Assembly (NCBI GenBank): GCA_902789415.1
Contig: CADAOD010000038.1
Span: forward strand, 1 to 36,335
Length of the DNA: 36,335 nucleotides
Source: an uncultured Prevotellaceae bacterium
GTDB lineage: Bacteria; Bacteroidota; Bacteroidia; Bacteroidales; Bacteroidaceae
Direction of reading: 5' to 3'
Under the pieces are notes generated by a model, which saw only the letters and a list, made by a program, of their open reading frames with translations, searched no databases and was not told the DNA's origin. Positions 31,704 through 36,335 of this stretch are shown in pieces. How positions within the stretch are numbered: the first letter of the stretch is position 1; every line of letters begins with the position of its first letter. The position numbers and the translations under genes were made by a program.

Positions 31704-34136
31704 TTAAATATTTGCGATGCTCATGATGTTGGCGAACACTCCGGCTGCTGTTACGCTGGCGCCAGCGCCGTATCCTTGTATCAGCATCGGGTACTCCTTG
31801 TAGCGCTCGGTGGTTAGCAGTACGATGTTGTTGCTGCCCTCCAGGCGGTAGAACGGATGGTTGATGTCAACCTCGCGCAGCGCCACATTCGTCAGCCCGT
31901 TCTCCATCGTGGCCACAAAGCGCCAACGCTTGCCTTCGGCCTCCAACTTCTGTCGACGGGTCTCAAAGTCGGCATCCAACTCAGGCAACTTCTTCCAGAA
32001 GTCATCCACTGTACCCTCAAAGTACTCGTTGGGCACAAACAGGTGCTTCTCTACATCGGCCTGTTCCACCTTGTAGCCAGCCTCGCGGGTCAGGATTACC
32101 AGCTTGCGAACCACATCCGTACCACTCAGGTCGATACGTGGATCGGGCTCGCTGTAGCCCTGCTCCTTGGCGCGTCGTACCGTCTCGCTGAAAGGCACAT
32201 CGGCAGCTATCTCGTTAAAGATAAAGTTCAGCGTACCACTCAGCACAGCCTCGATTTTCAGGATTTTATCACCCGAGTTACGCAGGTCGTTAATGGTGCC
32301 GATGATAGGCAGTCCGGCGCCCACGTTGGTCTCGTAACGGAACCAAACGCCACGGTCGCGAGCCGTCTTTTTCAGTTTCATATAGTTAGCGTAATCGCTC
32401 GAAGCCGCCAGTTTGTTGGCTGCAATCACGCTGATGTTATGCTCTAAGAACGATTGGTACAGCGCAGCAATATCCTTGCTGGCGGTACAATCCACAAACA
32501 CGCTATTAAAAATGTTCATGCCAATCACCTCGTCGCGCAGGTTCTTGCCCTGTGCCTCGGGTGCCTTCAGCAGTTCGCGATAGTTCTCCAGGTCGATGCC
32601 GTCGCGGTCGTAGATACCAGCCTTCGACGAGGCGATACCCACCACGTTCAACTTCAGTCCGTTGCGCTGCATCAGCGTTTCGTACTGACTGCGAATCTGC
32701 TCTATCAGTTTGCCACCCACGGTACCCACACCGCAGATAAACAGGTTAAGCACTTTGTACTCTGAGAGGAAGAACGAATCGTGCAGCACATTCAGCGCCT
32801 TGCGCAGGAACTTGCCATCCACTACAAACGAGATGTTGGTCTCCGAAGCACCCTGTGCACAGGCAATCACGCTGATACCGCTGCGGCCCAATGTGCCAAA
32901 CAATTTTCCTGCTATACCTGGTGTGTGCTTCATGTTCTCGCCCACGATAGCGATGGTGGCCAGTCCGCTCTCGGCGTGCATGGGGAACATGGCGCCCGTT
33001 TCAATCTCCTTGGCAAACTCGGCGTTCAGCACCTCAACAGCATCGTTCGCATCCTCGTCGCGCACACCAATTGAGGTAGAGTTCTCTGATGATGCCTGCG
33101 ATACCATGAACACACTGATACCCTTGTTGGCCAGCGTGGTGAAAATGCGTCGGTTCACACCAATCACACCCACCATCGATAGTCCGGTAACCGTAATCAG
33201 CGTGGTACCCTTAATGCTGCTGATACCCTTAATAGGCTTCTGATCGTTCTCAATATGGTTCTTAATCAGCGTGCCCGGGTGTTCGGGGTTGAATGTATTC
33301 TTTACCTTAATGGGAATGTTTTTTACGCAAACGGGGTAGATGGTTGGGGGATAGATAACCTTGGCACCAAAGTTACACAGCTCCATCGCCTCGATGTAGC
33401 TCAGTTCGTTAATGGTGTAGGCCGTCTTAATCACACGTGGGTCGGCAGTCATAAAGCCATCCACGTCGGTCCAGATCTCCAGCACCTCAGCATCCAGTGC
33501 TGCAGCAATGATGGCGGCGGTGTAATCGCTACCGCCACGTCCCAGGTTTGTGGTCTCGCTGGTATCCTTATCACGGCTGATAAAGCCAGGCACCACAGCC
33601 ACCTCGGGCATATCTTTAAACGCCTCGCGAACCAGCTGGTTGGTCAAATCGGCCACCAGACGGTGCTTGCCGTTCTTTTGTTCTGTTCGGATAAAGTCGC
33701 GACTGTTCATGCGCTTACCACCCTTAATCAGTGTGGCTACAATGTTCGACGATAAACGTTCGCCGTAACTTACAATCGCATTTTCGGTTTTCTTCGAGAG
33801 GTCGTGAATCAGATATACACCATAATAAATGCTCTTCAACTGGTCGAACAGCTGATCCACTTTGTTGAATAAATCTACGCGCTTTTTGTCATCGGTAATG
33901 ATGGTGTCAATCATCTGGTGATGGCGTGTTACCATAGCGTCGAACTCCTCGCGCCACTTGTCGTCACCCTTCAGGGCCATCTGCGATGTGGCAATCAACT
34001 TATCGGTGATACCGCCCAGCGCACTAACTACTACTACGACAGGTTGCGTCCGAGCCTCTGTCTCAACGATTTTTTTCAAGCTAAGAATGCTTTTTACGGA
34101 ACCTACGGACGTTCCGCCGAATTTCAATACTTTCAT
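31704..34136 (-). CDS. thrA: Bifunctional aspartokinase/homoserine dehydrogenase
   Basis: First and third steps from aspartate to homoserine. 810 aa from ATG 34136 (MKVLKFGGTSVGS is the standard start; the frame to 34169 adds 11 residues without homology). The aspartokinase domain (about 1-290) has KFGGTSVGS, SYGERLSS and LGRGGSDYTAAIIAAAL. Two ACT-type regulatory repeats follow (about 310-450), with VTGLSMVGVIGVNRRIF and AIVGENMKHTPGIAGKLF. The dehydrogenase part (about 455-810) has the NAD(P) motif LFICGVGTVGGKLIEQI and GTLNFIFNEIA. First gene of the thr operon; feedback by threonine is expected from the family. Confidence 0.97.
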   Translation of the reverse strand: MKVLKFGGTSVGSVKSILSLKKIVETEARTQPVVVVVSALGGITDKLIATSQMALKGDDKWREEFDAMVTRHHQMIDTIITDDKKRVDLFNKVDQLFDQLKSIYYGVYLIHDLSKKTENAIVSYGERLSSNIVATLIKGGKRMNSRDFIRTEQKNGKHRLVADLTNQLVREAFKDMPEVAVVPGFISRDKDTSETTNLGRGGSDYTAAIIAAALDAEVLEIWTDVDGFMTADPRVIKTAYTINELSYIEAMELCNFGAKVIYPPTIYPVCVKNIPIKVKNTFNPEHPGTLIKNHIENDQKPIKGISSIKGTTLITVTGLSMVGVIGVNRRIFTTLANKGISVFMVSQASSENSTSIGVRDEDANDAVEVLNAEFAKEIETGAMFPMHAESGLATIAIVGENMKHTPGIAGKLFGTLGRSGISVIACAQGASETNISFVVDGKFLRKALNVLHDSFFLSEYKVLNLFICGVGTVGGKLIEQIRSQYETLMQRNGLKLNVVGIASSKAGIYDRDGIDLENYRELLKAPEAQGKNLRDEVIGMNIFNSVFVDCTASKDIAALYQSFLEHNISVIAANKLAASSDYANYMKLKKTARDRGVWFRYETNVGAGLPIIGTINDLRNSGDKILKIEAVLSGTLNFIFNEIAADVPFSETVRRAKEQGYSEPDPRIDLSGTDVVRKLVILTREAGYKVEQADVEKHLFVPNEYFEGTVDDFWKKLPELDADFETRRQKLEAEGKRWRFVATMENGLTNVALREVDINHPFYRLEGSNNIVLLTTERYKEYPMLIQGYGAGASVTAAGVFANIMSIANI

Positions 34137-34200
34137 ATTCCTATGCAATTTATCTTGCCTAACAACCAAATTTCTGATAGATTTTTTTGGCTGTTTACTT

Positions 34201-34947
34201 TCATTTTATCATAATTCCCGTATAAATTCTACCACTTTTTATGCCCAGGCGGCGAGCCGAGAAAAACTGGTCGTAGTATTGATAGGTGCAAACACCAGCT
34301 ATTTCTATGTTTTTTTCGGGTATGCCCATCAGCTGCAAATCAAGAGCGTTTGCCTGCCATAGGTCGATGTGCCACTTGCCATTGCGCTTAAAAGCTATAC
34401 GCTGCATATCAAAATCGGCTTGCTCAAAGGCCTCGTACACCTCGTCGCCCACCTCAAAGGCATCAGGACCGATGCTGGGACCGATGGCCACCTTCAGATT
34501 TTCGGGCTCCGAGCCATATCGCTGCTGCATAGCCTGGATGGTTTTGCGGCCGATACGAGCCACTGTGCCTCGCCAGCCGGCATGCGCTGCAGCTATCGCG
34601 CGCGTGTGCACATCATATATAAGTATAGGCACACAGTCGGCTGTCGATACGCCGATGCAGGTGCGGGGCAGGGTAGTAATGAGGGCGTCGATACCTTCAA
34701 AGCGGTCGCCTAAGTTCTCGGCCGTTACCTCAGCCACCTTGGTGTCGTGAACCTGGCGTGGCAGTACCAGATGCTGGTCGTCAATCTCCAGCATCTGGCA
34801 CAAGTCGCGCCTACAGTCGGCCACGTGCTGCGCATCGTCGTCGGTGTACCAGGTAATGTTAAACCCGTCGTACGGTGCGTCGGCATCCACAAAGCCACGC
34901 TCGGTCGAGAAGGCTAATATGCCTTGTTCTTTCTGTAAATGTAACAT
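34201..34947 (-). CDS. pgeF: PgeF/YfiH-family polyphenol oxidase-like protein (purine nucleoside-related)
   Basis: 248 aa from ATG 34947 (a TTG start at 34968 would overlap the upstream gene). The laccase-like domain has VLPRQVHDTKV, STADCVPILIYD with the metal Cys and AAAHAGWRGTVARIG with the metal His: the conserved zinc triad. Family members act on purine nucleosides (adenosine deaminase and phosphorylase activities were reported) and YfiH/PgeF was linked to muropeptide quality control. Which applies here is not clear. It lies 11 bp after the thioredoxin-like gene and 64 bp before thrA on the same strand. Confidence 0.87.
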   Translation of the reverse strand: MLHLQKEQGILAFSTERGFVDADAPYDGFNITWYTDDDAQHVADCRRDLCQMLEIDDQHLVLPRQVHDTKVAEVTAENLGDRFEGIDALITTLPRTCIGVSTADCVPILIYDVHTRAIAAAHAGWRGTVARIGRKTIQAMQQRYGSEPENLKVAIGPSIGPDAFEVGDEVYEAFEQADFDMQRIAFKRNGKWHIDLWQANALDLQLMGIPEKNIEIAGVCTYQYYDQFFSARRLGIKSGRIYTGIMIK

Positions 34948-34957
34948 TCGCAGTTGT

Positions 34958-35953
34958 TTACTCGCCAAAAATCTCCTTCAGTTTCTCGTGCAAGCCCTGA
35001 GCGCGCAAGCCACGAGCCACAATCTTACCCTGTGGGTCAACCAGCAGGTTATCAGGAATGCTGTTCACGCCGTAGATGCCCGAAGCCACAGTCTTCCATC
35101 CCTTCAGGTCCGACAGGTGTACCCAAGGCATCTTCAGGTCGGTAATAGCCTTTACCCAAGGCTCCTTCTTGTTGTCGAACGAGAGTCCTACGATATCAAA
35201 TCCCTTAGCGTGATACTTCTCGTAAGCCTTTACCACGTTAGGCATCTCAGCACGACAGGGTCCGCACCACGAAGCCCAGAAATCTACCAGCACCCATTTG
35301 CCTTTGCCCACATACTCGCTCAGCTTGTGCATGTTACCGTCGGTATCGGCCTCCTCCAGGTCGGTAAACTGCTTGCCGATATAGGCAGCCTTCTTAGCTC
35401 TGTCGGCCTGTTCCTGCTTGTACTCCTCGATGGCGCTCTTCACCGATGGGTGGTTAGCCCAAACAGGCTTTTTGGCCATAATCTTCTCCAGGCTCTCCAC
35501 ACCAAACTCCTCCAGATACTGCTCTACAAAAGCCACAGGAATCATGGTGTTCACCTCGTCGGTAAAAATCTTCTCCAAGCCCTTTTTGGCATTCAGTGTA
35601 GCGTAAGGCGCATTCATGGCCACATCGTAGCGCACCAATCGCTCGTTTTGGGCCGATCCCGTTACAGTAGTATCGTTCAGGTTCACGGTTACAGGTGTGC
35701 CATCATTGATAATAGGCATCATCCAGCTAATCTTGGTGTTGCGCACAATCAGCAGCGCATTCTTCTCGGCGGTGCCGCTGATGCTGAACTTACCGTTCTC
35801 AACAGTACCGTTCTTCATCTGGCGTGCCTGCATGTCAATCACCACCACGTTAGCTCCGTTATCCTTACTCACACCGTTTATGGTGTAGTTAATTTGTTGG
35901 GCCTGCGCCCCTGCAGCCATCATCACAGCTGCGGCAATTAATACCTTTTTCAT
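34958..35953 (-). CDS. Exported thioredoxin-like thiol:disulfide protein (TlpA-type)
   Basis: 331 aa. A signal peptide (1-19, ending GAQAQ) precedes an N-terminal DUF4369-like beta domain (about 20-110) and a linker of helices. The thioredoxin domain (about 190-331) has VLVDFWASWCGPCRAEMP with the active Cys230/Cys233 and the cis-Pro region SIPDNLLVDPQG. It probably keeps or changes disulfide states in the periplasm. Bacteroidota carry many such proteins with this domain order and their substrates are mostly unknown. A TATCTTTG box (minus strand, 35999-36006) lies 45 bp upstream as a probable -7 element. Confidence 0.93.
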   Translation of the reverse strand: MKKVLIAAAVMMAAGAQAQQINYTINGVSKDNGANVVVIDMQARQMKNGTVENGKFSISGTAEKNALLIVRNTKISWMMPIINDGTPVTVNLNDTTVTGSAQNERLVRYDVAMNAPYATLNAKKGLEKIFTDEVNTMIPVAFVEQYLEEFGVESLEKIMAKKPVWANHPSVKSAIEEYKQEQADRAKKAAYIGKQFTDLEEADTDGNMHKLSEYVGKGKWVLVDFWASWCGPCRAEMPNVVKAYEKYHAKGFDIVGLSFDNKKEPWVKAITDLKMPWVHLSDLKGWKTVASGIYGVNSIPDNLLVDPQGKIVARGLRAQGLHEKLKEIFGE

Positions 35954-36045
35954 ACTTTTTTTATCTCTGGTTCATTCATAATCTTCGTTATTTGGCCACA
36001 AAGATAATGCAAATTAAATAATTATCAGCATAATCTGGCAAAAAA

Positions 36046-36084
36046 TACCCTCAGGCTTCGCATTTTTTTTGAAACCTGAGGGTA
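36046..36084 (-). terminator. Terminator after smalltalk mini-gene
   Basis: Perfect 10-bp arms TACCCTCAGG (36046-36055) and CCTGAGGGTA (36075-36084); on the minus strand a T-run follows. It is 28 bp after the stop at 36113. Confidence 0.88.
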
Positions 36085-36112
36085 AACTTTAACCTTTTTA
36101 CTTTTTTACTTT

Positions 36113-36217
36113 TTAAATTGCGCCCACGCAGCTGGAAGCGCCCAGTGCAGTTACAATCGCTGTTGCAATACTTGCAATCATCTGCACTATAAACTTAATC
36201 GTTTCCTTCTTAGTCAT
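36113..36217 (-). CDS. Smalltalk-type mini-protein
   Basis: 34 aa, too short for usual gene callers. It starts MTKKETIKFIVQ and continues with a hydrophobic helix (MIASIATAIVTALGASSCV) ending in a single Cys near the C-terminus, the pattern of the NCBI 'smalltalk' protein family that is common in Bacteroidota. A very strong ribosome-binding site AGGAGGTGA lies 6-7 bp before the ATG, rare in this phylum. The upstream gene ends 15 bp before the ATG. Function unknown; a membrane-active peptide is possible. Confidence 0.8.
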   Translation of the reverse strand: MTKKETIKFIVQMIASIATAIVTALGASSCVGAI

Positions 36218-36219
36218 AA

Positions 36220-36230
36220 TTCACCTCCTC
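36220..36230 (-). promoter_or_regulatory. Strong Shine-Dalgarno site of smalltalk gene
   Basis: AGGAGGTGA on the minus strand, a full complement of the 16S rRNA tail, just before the ATG at 36217. Other genes in the window lack such a site. Confidence 0.75.
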
Positions 36231-36232
36231 TC

Positions 36233-36335
36233 TTAGTCACCATTCGACTCGTTGCCGCCTCCGGTATTACCACCACCATTAGCAGGCTGGGTATTCTCGT
36301 TGTCCTCAACGTTACCCGCATCGCTACTGGTCACA
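36233..36335 (-). CDS. C-terminal tail of an upstream protein, probably HU-related DNA-binding protein (partial)
   Basis: Only the last 33 codons are in the window: VTSSDAGNVEDNEN, then a Gly/Asn-rich tail ending TGGGNESNGD. The frame is open to the window edge. In Bacteroidota, HU-related proteins (TIGR01201-like) often carry such a Gly/Asp/Asn-rich acidic tail and often precede a smalltalk gene, which is why I suggest this. No domain is visible here to prove it. Confidence 0.45.
   Translation of the reverse strand, partial: VTSSDAGNVEDNENTQPANGGGNTGGGNESNGD

Noticed and set aside
34137-34200. Possible threonine attenuator or riboswitch before thrA
   Set aside because: The 64-bp gap has no Thr/Ile codon run in a leader ORF and no hairpin followed by T-run.

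Overview
The window looks like a chromosomal segment from a Bacteroidota bacterium, most likely Prevotella or a close relative (Prevotellaceae). The sequence signs are promoters of the Bacteroidota type (TTTG about 20 bp before TAnnTTTG), very few Shine-Dalgarno sites, a short primary sigma factor (286 aa), a short SerA without an ACT domain, a threonine operon that carries a phosphoglycerate-mutase-like protein in place of ThrB, a 'smalltalk' mini-protein next to an apparent HU-like tail, and a Bacteroidota M64 peptidase. Species assignment is inference.

Layout. 1-943: 3' part of an IS3-family insertion sequence (OrfB transposase plus right end), whose end carries a striking ~21-bp phased series of GTCAAC-like words. 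1179-3073 (-): lipoprotein related to nucleoside hydrolases, translationally coupled to an aminoglycoside-phosphotransferase-like kinase. 3183-3850 (+): HicA-HicB type toxin-antitoxin pair with an operator-like palindrome on its promoter. 3994-5357 (+): OmpA-like lipoprotein and MtgA glycosyltransferase. 5362-7765 (-): FolK, M64 peptidase and SpoU methyltransferase in a tightly overlapping operon. 8000-12151 (+): serC, serA, HIT protein, DUF1015 protein and TSCPD protein. 12192-12279 (-): tRNA-Ser(CGA). 12383-16913 (-): YigZ-like protein, a large CarB resembling the eukaryotic type, and a small repeat protein. 17043-18040 (-): a possible orphan small transcript and PrmA. 18170-20780 (+): a Tyr/Trp/Gly/Ser-rich secreted protein followed by an OmpP1/FadL-like barrel. 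20875-24546 (+): iorA, iorB and an aminotransferase, an aryl-pyruvate/aryl-acetate module. 24616-25898 (-): rpoD coupled to a small exported protein. 26011-27510 (-): DegP/HtrA. 27791-28176 (+): RNase P RNA, followed immediately by a YihY-family membrane protein. 29128-34136 (-): threonine operon (thrA, proposed homoserine kinase, thrC). 34201-35953 (-): PgeF-like protein and a thioredoxin-like exported protein. 36113-36335 (-): smalltalk mini-protein and the C-terminal tail of an upstream gene.

Most of the window is housekeeping metabolism. The items most worth a second look are: serA has no recognisable start codon and sits directly behind a dispersed repeat; eight or more promoters share an extended -33 box (TTTGGTGGTTT-like); two promoters take their -33 box from the T-tract of the preceding terminator; a promoter-terminator pair with no gene except a six-codon ORF lies between prmA and its neighbour; the IS3 right end has a helically phased repeat array; and an octapeptide-repeat aromatic protein is paired with an outer-membrane barrel. 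I did not find CRISPR arrays, phage genes or a clear new defence system.
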